Assembly (NCBI RefSeq): GCF_014205135.1
Contig: NZ_JACHMY010000001.1
Span: 8,432,001 to 8,496,000 of the forward strand
DNA: 64,000 bases
Direction of reading: 5' to 3'
Source of the DNA: Kribbella italica
Lineage (GTDB): Bacteria; Actinomycetota; Actinomycetes; Propionibacteriales; Kribbellaceae
In this document: positions 43,386-51,716 of the stretch, in pieces
Position numbering within the stretch: the first letter of the stretch is position 1
How the letters are laid out: each line of letters starts with the position of its first letter
Notes under the pieces: model-generated
Database searches by the model: none
Seen by the model: only the letters and a program-made list of their open reading frames with translations
Told to the model about the DNA's origin: nothing
Made by a program: the position numbers and the translations under genes

Positions 43386-44120
43386 TCAGGCGCGGGCGGT
43401 GTCCGCGCGGAAGCGGCGCAGGCCGATCGCCCCGAGTACCACCGTCCACACCAGCACGATCAGGACGGCGTGCATGTCCAGGCCGCCCTCCGACAGCGCG
43501 CTGCGCGAGCTGAGCCCGGTCCAGTACGCCGGGGTGAGCTGCGCGATCGTCTTCATCACGTGCGGCATCTGCTCGATCGGCAGCCAGAGCCCGCCAAAGG
43601 CCGCGATCAGCATCGTGGTCAGACCGGTGATCGGCTGCACGCTGTCCGGCTTGGCGACGTACCCGATCACCAGCCCGAGACCGGCGAACGGCAGCGCGCC
43701 GAGCCAGGACACGAGCGCGACGGAGAGCCACTGGCCGGCGCTCAGGTCGACGTGGCCGATGATCATCCCGGCCACGAACACCACGACCAGCGGCGGCACC
43801 GCGAGCAGCAGCGACAGGATGACCTTCGAGGCGACGTACGCCTGGGGCTTGAGCGGGGTCAGCCGCAGGGTCCGGTTCCAGCCGCCGTCGCGTTCCATCG
43901 CGATCACGCCGCCGCTGCTCATCGCCGCGTTCATCGAGCCGAACATCGCCATCGACACCATCACGTAGGCGATCGCGGAGATGCCACCCTCGGAGTCGCT
44001 CGTGTGCAGCGTGGCGCCGAAGATCAGGAACAGCACCAGCGGCATCAGCACGGCGAAGATCAGCACCCGCCGGTTGCGCAGGGTCCGTTTGATGTCGAAC
44101 TTCAGGTAGTCGAGGTTCAT
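43386..44120 (-). CDS. ABC-2-type exporter permease
   Basis: A 244-aa membrane protein with six spans, beginning YLKFDIKRTLRNRRVLIFAV and including RTLRLTPLKPQAYVASK, a loop typical of ABC-2 drug/antibiotic exporters. Its ATG overlaps the ATPase stop as ATGA. Together they form an exporter whose genes are co-transcribed with a two-component system. Confidence 0.9.
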   Translation of the reverse strand: MNLDYLKFDIKRTLRNRRVLIFAVLMPLVLFLIFGATLHTSDSEGGISAIAYVMVSMAMFGSMNAAMSSGGVIAMERDGGWNRTLRLTPLKPQAYVASKVILSLLLAVPPLVVVFVAGMIIGHVDLSAGQWLSVALVSWLGALPFAGLGLVIGYVAKPDSVQPITGLTTMLIAAFGGLWLPIEQMPHVMKTIAQLTPAYWTGLSSRSALSEGGLDMHAVLIVLVWTVVLGAIGLRRFRADTARA

Positions 44121-45016
44121 GCCGCACTCTCCTGCTGGGCGCCGATCGCGAGGACCGCGTCCTCGAGGTCGGCCGAGGTGATCTCGATGTCGTGGGCCGG
44201 CGTGTTGGCCAGCAGGTACCGCAGCGTGTCGTCGGAGTCCGCGCACTGCAGCAGCACCACGTCGCCACGCGTCTCGACGTTCCGTACGCCGGGCAGCGTC
44301 GCCAGCGTGGCCAGGTCGGCACCGGGCACGGTCGCCCGGATGGTCCGGCCGGAGACGCTCGCCTTGATCTGCGCGGCGGTGCCGTCGGCAACGATCTTGC
44401 CGGCCCGCATCAGCACCACGCGGTCGGCGTACGCGTCGGCCTCTTCCAGGTAGTGGGTCGCGAACAGCACGGTCCGGCCGCGCGCGGTCTCGGCGTGCAT
44501 CGCGGCCCAGAAGTCGCGCCGGGACTCGACGTCCATCCCGGTGGTCGGTTCGTCGAGCACGATCAGGTCGGGCTGCGCGACGATCGCCATCGCGAACCGG
44601 ACCCGCTGCTTCTGCCCGCCGGACAGCGCCTTCAGCTTGCGGTTGCCGAGATCGGCGATGCCGGCCCGCTGCAAGGCGTCGGTGACGGGCAGCGGGTTCT
44701 TGTGCAGCCCGGCGACCAGGTCGAGCAGCTCGCCGACCTTCGCGTCCTCGATGATCCCGCCGCTCTGCAGCATCACGCCGACCTGGCCGACCGCGATCGC
44801 GTCCGCGGGGGACTGCCCGTAGAGCTGGACGCTGCCCTGGTCGGGCCGGACCAGACCGAGCAGGATCTCCAGCGTGGTGGACTTCCCGGCGCCGTTCGGG
44901 CCGAGCAGTGCCACGACTTCGCCCGACCGGATCGTGAGGTCCACCCCGGCCACGGCCTGCACTTCGCCGTACCTCCTGGTCACTCCGCTGAGGGTGACCG
45001 CAGTCGTTGTCGTCAT
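44117..45016 (-). CDS. ABC exporter ATP-binding protein
   Basis: A 299-aa ATPase of the drug-export (CcmA/DrrA-like) class: Walker A LLGPNGAGKSTTLEI, Q-loop VGVMLQSGG, signature LSGGQKQRVRFAMAI, Walker B LIVLDEPTTGMD and switch His in FATHYLEEA, plus a C-terminal regulatory domain. Start at 45016; only a weak ribosome site (TTCTGGG) is seen. First gene of the four-gene operon with permease, kinase and regulator. Confidence 0.92.
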   Translation of the reverse strand: MTTTTAVTLSGVTRRYGEVQAVAGVDLTIRSGEVVALLGPNGAGKSTTLEILLGLVRPDQGSVQLYGQSPADAIAVGQVGVMLQSGGIIEDAKVGELLDLVAGLHKNPLPVTDALQRAGIADLGNRKLKALSGGQKQRVRFAMAIVAQPDLIVLDEPTTGMDVESRRDFWAAMHAETARGRTVLFATHYLEEADAYADRVVLMRAGKIVADGTAAQIKASVSGRTIRATVPGADLATLATLPGVRNVETRGDVVLLQCADSDDTLRYLLANTPAHDIEITSADLEDAVLAIGAQQESAA

Positions 45017-45094
45017 ACCCAGAAGCGTGCTGCCGGGCGGGCGGCGGATCCTGGATCGGCCGTCACGACGTGGCCATGACATCTGTCAGCCCGG

Positions 45095-45186
45095 ACGTCC
45101 ACCACTCATCAACTCCCGCCCGCACCCCGGTTCCAGCGAAGGTCAGGCGGGACGCGCTGGAGGTGCGGGGAGTTGGTGAGTGGTGC
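45095..45186. repeat. Intergenic palindromic element, copy C
   Basis: Left arm CACCACTCATCAACTCCC (45100-45117) pairs over 18 positions with GGGAGTTGGTGAGTGGTG (45168-45185), with one G-T wobble. The interior is GC-rich with a partial hairpin (AGCG near 45135 and CGCT near 45156). It sits between the TetR gene and the ABC exporter operon, both on the minus strand. Same family as copies A, B and D. Confidence 0.75.
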
Positions 45187-45195
45187 AGATCCGGG

Positions 45196-45819
45196 TCAGC
45201 TCTCGCGCAACGTGTGGAGCCCCTGCCAGAGGAGGTCTTGCAGGGTGCGGGCGGTCTTCTCGGCCGAGGGCGGGGTGTCGGTGCGGGTGCGCCAGATGGC
45301 GAGGCGTTCGGTGGCGCCGGAGATGGTCTGGGCGACGATCTGGATCTCTTCCTCGTCGATCGTCGCGGGCGCGTTGAGGCGGACCATGGTCGCGATCAGC
45401 TCGACGAAGTCGGCGCGGACCTCGTCGGCGGCCTGGGCGGCGGGGCCGGCCGCGAGCATGCCCTCGTCGACGATCACCGACCAGGCGCGCGGGTGGTCGT
45501 CGAGGAACTGGAACCAGGCGACGAAACCGGCGTACATGGCCTGCTCGGCGTCGGCCGCGGCGAGCACGGCCTCGGAGACGGCATCCAGGAGCTGGGCGCG
45601 CAGGCGGGACAGGCAGGCGAGGAACAGGCCGTCCTTCGAGCCGTAGTACTGGTAGATCAGCGGTTTGGAGACCCCGACCTCGGCGGCGATCTCGTCCATC
45701 GAGGTGCCCTGATAGCCGCGGTCGCCGAAGATCCGCTCGGCGGCGTCGAGGATCTCGCGCTCCCGCGCGGCCCGGTCGCGCTTCCGCTTCACCGGTACGC
45801 CGTCCGTGGTCGTCGTCAC
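45196..45819 (-). CDS. TetR family transcriptional regulator
   Basis: A 207-aa repressor. HTH: REREILDAAERIFGDRGYQG then TSMDEIAAEVGVSKPLIYQY (recognition helix SKPLIYQYYGSK), then a helical ligand domain. GTG start at 45819. Divergent from the monooxygenase gene, with a perfect inverted repeat (45846-45864) in the gap, so it probably represses that gene and itself and is released by the monooxygenase substrate or product. Confidence 0.92.
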   Translation of the reverse strand: MTTTTDGVPVKRKRDRAAREREILDAAERIFGDRGYQGTSMDEIAAEVGVSKPLIYQYYGSKDGLFLACLSRLRAQLLDAVSEAVLAAADAEQAMYAGFVAWFQFLDDHPRAWSVIVDEGMLAAGPAAQAADEVRADFVELIATMVRLNAPATIDEEEIQIVAQTISGATERLAIWRTRTDTPPSAEKTARTLQDLLWQGLHTLRES

Positions 45820-45845
45820 CTTGCCGAGTCTAACTGACCTGGAGT

Positions 45846-45864
45846 AACTTACTGGGAGTAAGTT
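45846..45864. promoter_or_regulatory. TetR operator candidate between regulator and monooxygenase
   Basis: AACTTACT (45846-45853) and AGTAAGTT (45857-45864) are exact inverted repeats around GGG. The right arm contains TAAGTT, a possible -10 of the monooxygenase promoter. Confidence 0.7.
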
Positions 45865-45885
45865 CTTCGGACGAAGGGCGAGACC

Positions 45886-47340
45886 ATGCTGCAGAACCAC
45901 CGGATCGTCGTGATCGGCACCGGCTTCGCGGGAATCGGGATGGCGGTCCGGCTCAAGCAGGCCGGGTACGACGACTTCGTGGTGCTCGAGCGCGCCGAGG
46001 ACGTCGGCGGCACCTGGCGGGACAACACCTACCCGGGCTGCCGCTGCGACGTCCCCTCGCACCTGTACTCGTTCTCGTTCGCGCCCAATCCGGACTGGTC
46101 GAGCACGTTCTCCCCGCAGCCCGAGATCGAGGCGTACCTGCGACAGGTCACCGACGGGTTCCGTGTCCGCCCGCACATCCGCTTCGGGCACGCCGTACAG
46201 TCCGCGCACTGGGTCGACGACCGCTGGCTGATCCACACCAACCAGGGCGACTTCACCGCCGAGATCCTGCTGTCGGGCATGGGTCCGCTGGCCGAGCCGT
46301 CGTACCCGAAGCTGAATGGCATCGAGTCGTTCGAGGGCGAGGTGTTCCACTCGGCCCAGTGGAACCACGATCTCGACCTGAGCGGTCGCAAGGTCGCGGT
46401 GATCGGGACCGGCGCGTCGGCCATCCAGTTCGTGCCGGCGATCCAGCCGGAGGTCGAGGAACTGCACCTGTTCCAGCGCACGCCGCCGTGGGTGATGCCG
46501 CGGCCGGATCGCAGGATCAGCCGGCTGGAGAAGGCGGTCTTCCGTGCGTTTCCCCTGGTGCAGAAGGCGGTTCGCGCCGGGATCTACTGGGGGCGCGAGT
46601 CGATGGTGCTCGGGTTCGCCAAGCTGCCCGGGATCATGAAGCAGGCCCAGAAGGTGGCCGAGAAGCACCTCGAGAAGCAGGTCCGCGATCCGGAGTTGCG
46701 GGCCCGGCTGACGCCCGATTTCACGCTCGGGTGCAAGCGGGTGCTGATCTCCGACGACTACTACCCGGCGGTCGCGCGGCCGAACGTCGAGGTGGTCACC
46801 GACGGCATCACCGAGGTGACGCCGACCGGGATCGTCACCGACGACGGCGTGAAGCACGAGGTCGACACGATCATCTACGGCACCGGCTTCCGCGTCACCG
46901 ACCTCCCGGTGATGGACATGCTGTACGGCCGGGACGGGCTGTCGTTGCGTGACGCGTGGGCCGAGGGGATGGAAGCGCACCTCGGGACGGCGGTGGCCGG
47001 CTTCCCGAACTTCTTCCTGCTGATCGGGCCGAACACCGGGCTCGGGCACAGCTCGATGGTGTTCATGATCGAGTCGCAGATCGCGTACATCCTGGACGCG
47101 CTGAAGACGATGGACGCCGAGGGGCTGCGGCAGGTCGAGGTGCGGCCGGAGGTGCAGCGTGCGTTCGTGGACGGCGTGCGCTCGTCGATGCGGAACACGG
47201 TGTGGACGCGGGGTGGCTGTACGAGTTGGTACCTGGATGCGCAGGGGCGGAACACGACCCTCTGGCCGTCGTTCACCTTCCGCTTCCGGCAGCTGACCCG
47301 GCGGTTCGATCGGGCGGAGTATGAAACAGTAGCTATGTGA
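45886..47340 (+). CDS. Flavin-containing (Baeyer-Villiger-type) monooxygenase
   Basis: A 484-aa class B flavoprotein monooxygenase: FAD Rossmann motif VIGTGFAGIGMAVRL (9-23), the Baeyer-Villiger fingerprint FEGEVFHSAQW (FxGxxxHxxxW) and the NADPH Rossmann motif VIGTGASAIQFVP. It inserts one O2 oxygen into a ketone or similar substrate using NADPH. ATG 45886 with GAAGGGCGAG upstream. Regulated by the divergent TetR gene. An ester produced by such an enzyme could be opened by the alpha/beta hydrolase at 57.0 kb, but that link is speculative. Confidence 0.92.
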   Translation: MLQNHRIVVIGTGFAGIGMAVRLKQAGYDDFVVLERAEDVGGTWRDNTYPGCRCDVPSHLYSFSFAPNPDWSSTFSPQPEIEAYLRQVTDGFRVRPHIRFGHAVQSAHWVDDRWLIHTNQGDFTAEILLSGMGPLAEPSYPKLNGIESFEGEVFHSAQWNHDLDLSGRKVAVIGTGASAIQFVPAIQPEVEELHLFQRTPPWVMPRPDRRISRLEKAVFRAFPLVQKAVRAGIYWGRESMVLGFAKLPGIMKQAQKVAEKHLEKQVRDPELRARLTPDFTLGCKRVLISDDYYPAVARPNVEVVTDGITEVTPTGIVTDDGVKHEVDTIIYGTGFRVTDLPVMDMLYGRDGLSLRDAWAEGMEAHLGTAVAGFPNFFLLIGPNTGLGHSSMVFMIESQIAYILDALKTMDAEGLRQVEVRPEVQRAFVDGVRSSMRNTVWTRGGCTSWYLDAQGRNTTLWPSFTFRFRQLTRRFDRAEYETVAM

Positions 47341-47358
47341 CATAGCTCGTGTTACATT
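47331..47358 (+). promoter_or_regulatory. Palindrome and TACATT box before the 433-aa membrane protein
   Basis: AGCTATGT (47331-47338) and ACATAGCT (47340-47347) are perfect inverted repeats around G, overlapping the monooxygenase stop codon and the expected -35 position. TACATT (47353-47358) lies seven bases before ATG 47366, a leaderless arrangement. The word GTTACAT (47351-47357) also forms the arms of the operator before the MerR gene at 54345-54363, so the two could share a regulator. Confidence 0.5.
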
Positions 47359-47365
47359 CGGATCC

Positions 47366-48667
47366 ATGATCCCGTTGCACGGAATCGGTGGGCGTGGGGA
47401 CCTGCCGGTCCCGCTCTGGCTGGCGATCTACTCCGCGGCCGCCGCGGTCGCGGTCTCGTTCTTCGCGCTGGCGGCGTTCTGGTCCCGGCCGCGGTTCGAG
47501 GTTGCCGCTGGTCCGTCGCTCGCGGTGCTGACGCGGGTGGTCGACGCCCGGGCTTTCCGGTGGGTGCTCAAGGGCGTCGGTCTGGTCGCGCTGGGACTGC
47601 TGCTCGGCGCCGTGTGGTTCGGCAGTACGTCGCCCGCGCTGAACCCGGCACCGACCTGGCTCTACGTGTGGATCTGGGTCGGGATCATCCCGGTTTCACT
47701 GCTCTTCGGGCCGGTCTGGCGGCCGGCCAATCCGCTGCGCACGCTGGCGGCGCTGGTCCCGCGTCGTTCCCGGCGACGGTTGCCCGAGGGGATCGCGTAC
47801 TGGCCGGCGGTCGGCGGGCTCTTCGGGTTCCTCTGGCTGGAGCTCGCGTACCCGGAGGGGTCCGATCCACTGGTGGTCGCGGTGTTCGTCACGGCGTACG
47901 CGGTGGTGAATGTTGCCGCGGGCATCGTCTACGGACCGCGCTGGTTCGCTGTCGGCGACAGCTTCGAGGTGTACGCCGAAGTGCTGGCGCGGCTGAGCCC
48001 GCTCGGGCGCCGGGACGGCGGGCTGGTGCTCCGGAATCCGCTGGCCGGGCTGGCGACGATGCCGCAGGAGCGTGGGCTGGTCGGGTTGCTGTGCTTGTTG
48101 CTCGGGTCAACGGCCTTCGACGGGATCTCGCGGTGGTCGGTCTGGACCTCGGCGACCGGCGGGCTTGGGCTGGCCGAGCATGTCGCCGTGCACACGCTCG
48201 GGTTGCTGGTGGCTGTCGCGATCGTGACGGCGTTGTTCGTCGGCGCGGCGCGGGCGACCGGTTCCGCGCGGGTTCGGCCCGGTGCCCTGGGCAACGCCGG
48301 GCTGCCCGGGGCGTTCGCGCACTCGCTGGTGCCGATCGCGATCGGGTACGCCGTCGCGCACTACTTCTCGTTCACGGTGTTCCAGGGGCAGGATGGTGTC
48401 CTGCTCGCGACCGATCCGTTCGGGCGCGGCTGGGACCTGCTCGGGACCGGGCAGGCCGGGATCGACTACGGCCTGCTGGGGACCGGGCTGATCGCCGGGG
48501 TCCAGATCGGCGCGATCGTGCTCGGACACGTACTCGGGGTCGTGTCCGCGCACGATCGCGCGACCGGCCTGTTCCGACGCCGGCAGTTGCGGCGGGCGCA
48601 GTACCCGATGCTGGCGGCGATGGTCGCGTTCACCGCCGGCGGGATCGCCCTGGTGACGGCCTCATGA
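47366..48667 (+). CDS. Polytopic membrane protein of unknown function (433 aa)
   Basis: About ten hydrophobic segments (for example LAIYSAAAAVAVSFFALAAF, GVGLVALGLLLGAVWFG and PMLAAMVAFTAGGIALVTA). Two conserved-looking histidines in LGLAEHVAVHTLG and one in YAVAHYFSF lie within or near spans. Proteins of this kind have been labelled fenitrothion-hydrolase-like in actinobacterial annotations as I recall; the activity is not evident from sequence. The next small membrane protein overlaps by four bases. Confidence 0.7.
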   Translation: MIPLHGIGGRGDLPVPLWLAIYSAAAAVAVSFFALAAFWSRPRFEVAAGPSLAVLTRVVDARAFRWVLKGVGLVALGLLLGAVWFGSTSPALNPAPTWLYVWIWVGIIPVSLLFGPVWRPANPLRTLAALVPRRSRRRLPEGIAYWPAVGGLFGFLWLELAYPEGSDPLVVAVFVTAYAVVNVAAGIVYGPRWFAVGDSFEVYAEVLARLSPLGRRDGGLVLRNPLAGLATMPQERGLVGLLCLLLGSTAFDGISRWSVWTSATGGLGLAEHVAVHTLGLLVAVAIVTALFVGAARATGSARVRPGALGNAGLPGAFAHSLVPIAIGYAVAHYFSFTVFQGQDGVLLATDPFGRGWDLLGTGQAGIDYGLLGTGLIAGVQIGAIVLGHVLGVVSAHDRATGLFRRRQLRRAQYPMLAAMVAFTAGGIALVTAS

Positions 48668-48876
48668 TCGCGCTGCACATGGGCGGGATCCCGGAGCTGG
48701 CGATGTTCCTCGGGCCGATCCTGCTGATCGCTGCCTTCGTCCGGATCGCCCGCCGCAAGGAGGCGGGCGTCGAGGACGACGACTGGGACGCCGACCTCGG
48801 CGACCTCCCGGTCGATCCGGACCGCCCCCCGAGCGTCCGAAGAACCGCCGAGCGTCCGAAGAACCGAGCGCTATAG
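48664..48876 (+). CDS. Small single-span membrane protein (70 aa)
   Basis: MIALHMGGIPELAMFLGPIL then LIAAFVRIARRKEAG, followed by an acidic stretch (EDDDWDADLGDLPVDPDRPP) and a basic tail PSVRRTAERPKNRAL. ATGA overlap with the preceding membrane protein gene indicates co-translation. The last 15 residues are encoded by two tandem copies of GCGTCCGAAGAACC that are also the left arms of a large hairpin, so the C-terminus appears to be shaped by the terminator-like structure. Confidence 0.7.
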   Translation: MIALHMGGIPELAMFLGPILLIAAFVRIARRKEAGVEDDDWDADLGDLPVDPDRPPSVRRTAERPKNRAL

Positions 48877-48914
48877 GGCTCGGTTCCTCGGACGCATGCG
48901 GGTTCTTCGGACGC
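48833..48914. terminator. Large nested hairpin between convergent genes
   Basis: GCGTCCGAAGAACC occurs at 48833-48846 and again at 48852-48865; inverted copies are at 48881-48895 (GGTTCcTCGGACGC, one mismatch) and 48901-48914 (GGTTCTTCGGACGC). The inner pair continues as GAACCGAGC/GCTCGGTTC around CTATAG. The stop codon TAG lies in the loop. It ends 12 bp before the stop of the convergent aldo/keto reductase, consistent with a bidirectional terminator. Confidence 0.7.
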
Positions 48915-48926
48915 AAGCGGCTGGGG

Positions 48927-49988
48927 TCAGCGGCGGGGTTCGACCTTGGCGGTTCCCCGCGTCACCGACTGGGTCATCGGGCGCTGCAGGAAGTCGTGCG
49001 GGAAACCGAGCTCGATCGCGCTGACCTCCTCCAGCTCCCGCACGTCCTGGTCGGTGAACTCGACCTCGAGCGCGCCCAGGTTGTCGTCCAGCTGCGCCAG
49101 GGTCCGTACGCCGAGGATCGGCGACGCGACCGCGGGATTGCGCAGCGTCCACGCGATCGCGACCTGGGACGCCGTCCGGTTGTTGCGAGCGGCAACCTTC
49201 TTGACGACCTCGGCGATCGCCAGCGTGCGCTCGGTGAGCGAGTTGTTGGCCGCCGCGACGTTCTTGCGGGTGCCGGCCGCCGAGCCGACGCCGCCGTCGT
49301 GATCCAGGTCGGCGGCGGTGTACTTGCCCGCCAGTACGCCGGACGCCAGCGGCGACCACGGCAGCACGCCGAGCCCCAGCTCGGACGCCATCGGGATCAG
49401 GTCCCGCTCGACGGTGCGCTCGGCGAGGCTGTACTCGATCTGCAGCGCGACGAGCGGTGACCAGCCGCGCAGGTCGGCGATCGCCTGCATCCGGGAGACC
49501 TGCCAGGCCGGCGTGTCCGACATCCCGACGTACAGGACCTTGCCCGCGCGGACCAGGTCGTCCATCGCGCGCAGGACCTCCTCGACCGGTGTCGTGAAGT
49601 CCCAGGAGTGCAGGTAGAGCAGGTCGATGTAGTCGGTCTGCAGCCGGCGCAGGCTGTCCTCGACCGAGCGGACCATCGACTTGCGGTGGTTGCCGCCGGC
49701 GTTCGGGTCGTCGGGCCGGCTCGTCATCGTGTACTTGGTGGCGATCACCAGCCGGTCCCGGCGGCCTTGGGCGAAGTGTCCGACGAACTCCTCCGACGTG
49801 CCGTTGGTGTACTGGCTCGCGGTGTCGACGAAGTTGCCGCCCTGGCCGACGTACCGATCGAAGATCCGGCCGGCCTCGTCCTTGTCCGCGCCCCAGCCCC
49901 AGTCGGAGCCGAACGTCATCGTGCCGAGCGAGAGCGGCGACACCCGCAGGCCGGAGCGGCCGAGCAGGCGGTAAGTGTCCAGTGTCAC
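48927..49988 (-). CDS. Aldo/keto reductase
   Basis: A 353-aa NADPH-dependent oxidoreductase of the AKR superfamily (TIM barrel). Catalytic tetrad visible: Asp in FVDTASQY, Tyr in ASQYTNGTSEE, Lys in VIATKYTM and His in LLYLHSWDF. The N-terminus YRLLGRSGLRVSPLSLGTMTFG is standard for this group. Substrate unknown. Its start lies 92 bp from the end of the secreted propeller gene on the same strand. Confidence 0.9.
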   Translation of the reverse strand: MTLDTYRLLGRSGLRVSPLSLGTMTFGSDWGWGADKDEAGRIFDRYVGQGGNFVDTASQYTNGTSEEFVGHFAQGRRDRLVIATKYTMTSRPDDPNAGGNHRKSMVRSVEDSLRRLQTDYIDLLYLHSWDFTTPVEEVLRAMDDLVRAGKVLYVGMSDTPAWQVSRMQAIADLRGWSPLVALQIEYSLAERTVERDLIPMASELGLGVLPWSPLASGVLAGKYTAADLDHDGGVGSAAGTRKNVAAANNSLTERTLAIAEVVKKVAARNNRTASQVAIAWTLRNPAVASPILGVRTLAQLDDNLGALEVEFTDQDVRELEEVSAIELGFPHDFLQRPMTQSVTRGTAKVEPRR

Positions 49989-50080
49989 GAGATTCCCCTT
50001 CTGTGGTTCGCGAAACCAGCGTCACCCGCCGGCCCGACCCACAAAAGGGAGACTTCTTCCTGGGACTGCCCTTCCTACCC

Positions 50081-51592
50081 TTACTTCACCCGTACGACGG
50101 CCGCGGCGCTCTTGGTGCGGCTGCGGCCGTCGGTGACCTCGACGTGGTACGACGGGTTCTGGCCGCTCTTCACGCCGGTGTCGGTGAAGGTGGTGACGGT
50201 CGGGCGGACCCACGGGTAGGAGTTGCGGGTCCAGGTGCCGAGCTTGGTGCTGCCTCGGTAGAGCGTGTACGTGAGCGTGATGTTGTCGGAGTCGACGACC
50301 GCTGGGAAGGTGACGGTGGTCCGGGCGCGGGCCGGGCTGGTGACCTTCGGGGCGGCCGGGCGGGTCGGCTGGGCGCCGCCGGCGGAGTTGGTGAAGCGGG
50401 TCAGGCCCTGCTGGGGCTTGCCGTTCACCTTGGTGAAGTCGCCGCCGACCCACAGGTCGTTGCCGCCGGAGGTGAAGGCGAGCGGGCCGACCTCCGTCGT
50501 GCCGCCGACGTCGGTGCTGGGGAACCAGGGCCCGAACTTGCCGGTCGTCGTGCTCTGGACCAGCAGGTGCCGGATGCCGGCGTTGTCGCCGAAGCTGCCG
50601 TCCTGGCTGCAGTCGTGCGCGTGCGACCCCTTGAAGACCCAGCCGCCCATCGCCTTGACCGCCTCGGTCGCGCCCAGGCACTTGCTCTGCCAGACCAGCT
50701 TGCCGGTCGTGGCGTCGGCGGCCAGTACGCCGTCGTAGCAGCCGATGCCGCTGCCGGCGTTCGCGACGTACACCCGGTTGCCGAGGGTGTCGATGTCCTT
50801 GACCCGGCTGACGCAGTCGTCGGTCGGCGGCGGGATCGCGGCCGCGGCCGGCATCGCGGAGGCGCGGCCGTTGGTGAGGTTCAGCATCGCGAGCGCGTAG
50901 TGGGCGCCGCCGCCGACCTTGGTGAAGCCGCCGCCGACGAAGATCCGTTTCCCGTCGTCGGTGAGGTCGATCGCGTGCACGTCGTCGTCGGCGTCGGGGT
51001 TCCACGGCAGCAGGGCGCCGTTGAGGGTGACCGCGGCGAGCCGGTTGCGCGTCGTACCGGCGACGCGGCCGAAGGAGCCGCCCAGGTAGACGGTGTTGCC
51101 GGAGATCGCGAGCGCCGAGACCCGGTAGCTGACCGAGGGGTTCCAGCTGGTCAGCTGGTTGTTGGTCGCGTTGAACATCGCGACGCGGTTGCGCGGTACG
51201 CCGTTCACGCTGGTGAAGTCGCCGCCGATCACCACCCACTTGCCGTCGGCGCTGGTCGCGATCGACCAGACCGCGCCGTTCAGCCGCGGGGCCCAACCGC
51301 TCGGCGCGCCGGTCGTCCGGTTGAACGAGGCGACGTACGGACGGATCGCCTCACCCTCGCCGGCCGGCTTGCCGCCCGGGCGGATCCGGGTGAACAGGCC
51401 CCCGGCGTACACGACGTTGCCCGCGGTCGCGAGCGCGTTGACGCTGTCGTCGGTCTGCCACGCCGGCCGCTCGACGGACGACACCGCCGCGCCGAAGCCC
51501 GGCGACGCGGCCTCGACCGGCGGCCCGGACGGGATCAGTGCGGCGGCGATGACAGCGGCAACCGTCACGGTTGCCAGAACAAGCTTCTTCAT
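50081..51592 (-). CDS. Secreted DUF5122-type beta-propeller protein
   Basis: A 503-aa exported protein with signal peptide MKKLVLATVTVAAVIAAALI (cleavage near EAA, 28). Repeats with the pattern VYxGGxFTxVxG recur: VYAGGLFTRIRPG, VVIGGDFTSVNGVPRN, VYLGGSFGRVAGTTRN, IFVGGGFTKVGGG and LWVGGDFTKVNGKPQQG, the delta-60/DUF5122 propeller repeat. The last 90 residues (TRPAAPKVTSPARARTTVTF onward) form a fibronectin-III-like domain. Three Cys could make disulfides. Probable cell-surface or secreted protein; function unknown. Confidence 0.8.
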   Translation of the reverse strand: MKKLVLATVTVAAVIAAALIPSGPPVEAASPGFGAAVSSVERPAWQTDDSVNALATAGNVVYAGGLFTRIRPGGKPAGEGEAIRPYVASFNRTTGAPSGWAPRLNGAVWSIATSADGKWVVIGGDFTSVNGVPRNRVAMFNATNNQLTSWNPSVSYRVSALAISGNTVYLGGSFGRVAGTTRNRLAAVTLNGALLPWNPDADDDVHAIDLTDDGKRIFVGGGFTKVGGGAHYALAMLNLTNGRASAMPAAAAIPPPTDDCVSRVKDIDTLGNRVYVANAGSGIGCYDGVLAADATTGKLVWQSKCLGATEAVKAMGGWVFKGSHAHDCSQDGSFGDNAGIRHLLVQSTTTGKFGPWFPSTDVGGTTEVGPLAFTSGGNDLWVGGDFTKVNGKPQQGLTRFTNSAGGAQPTRPAAPKVTSPARARTTVTFPAVVDSDNITLTYTLYRGSTKLGTWTRNSYPWVRPTVTTFTDTGVKSGQNPSYHVEVTDGRSRTKSAAAVVRVK

Positions 51593-51679
51593 GAACGTCC
51601 TCAGCCCGGCGGTTCACTGTGTGCGATGCCACGCTAACTGTCCGTTCAGGAAGCTGGTACGGCGGGGCCGCCCAACGCC

Positions 51680-51710
51680 TTGACCTGGAGCGCGCTCCAG
51701 GTTGTTGGCT
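51680..51710 (+). promoter_or_regulatory. MerR-type promoter with perfect 20-bp operator
   Basis: ACCTGGAGCGCGCTCCAGGT (51683-51702) is a perfect palindrome. It overlaps -35 TTGACC (51680-51685) and fills a 19-bp spacer to a -10-like TTGGCT (51705-51710); overlong spacers occupied by a palindrome are the hallmark of MerR-activated promoters. The -10 ends six bases before ATG 51717, so the transcript would be leaderless. The MerR gene at 53.6 kb has a different palindrome and is probably not the regulator. Confidence 0.65.
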
Positions 51711-51716
51711 GGGTGG

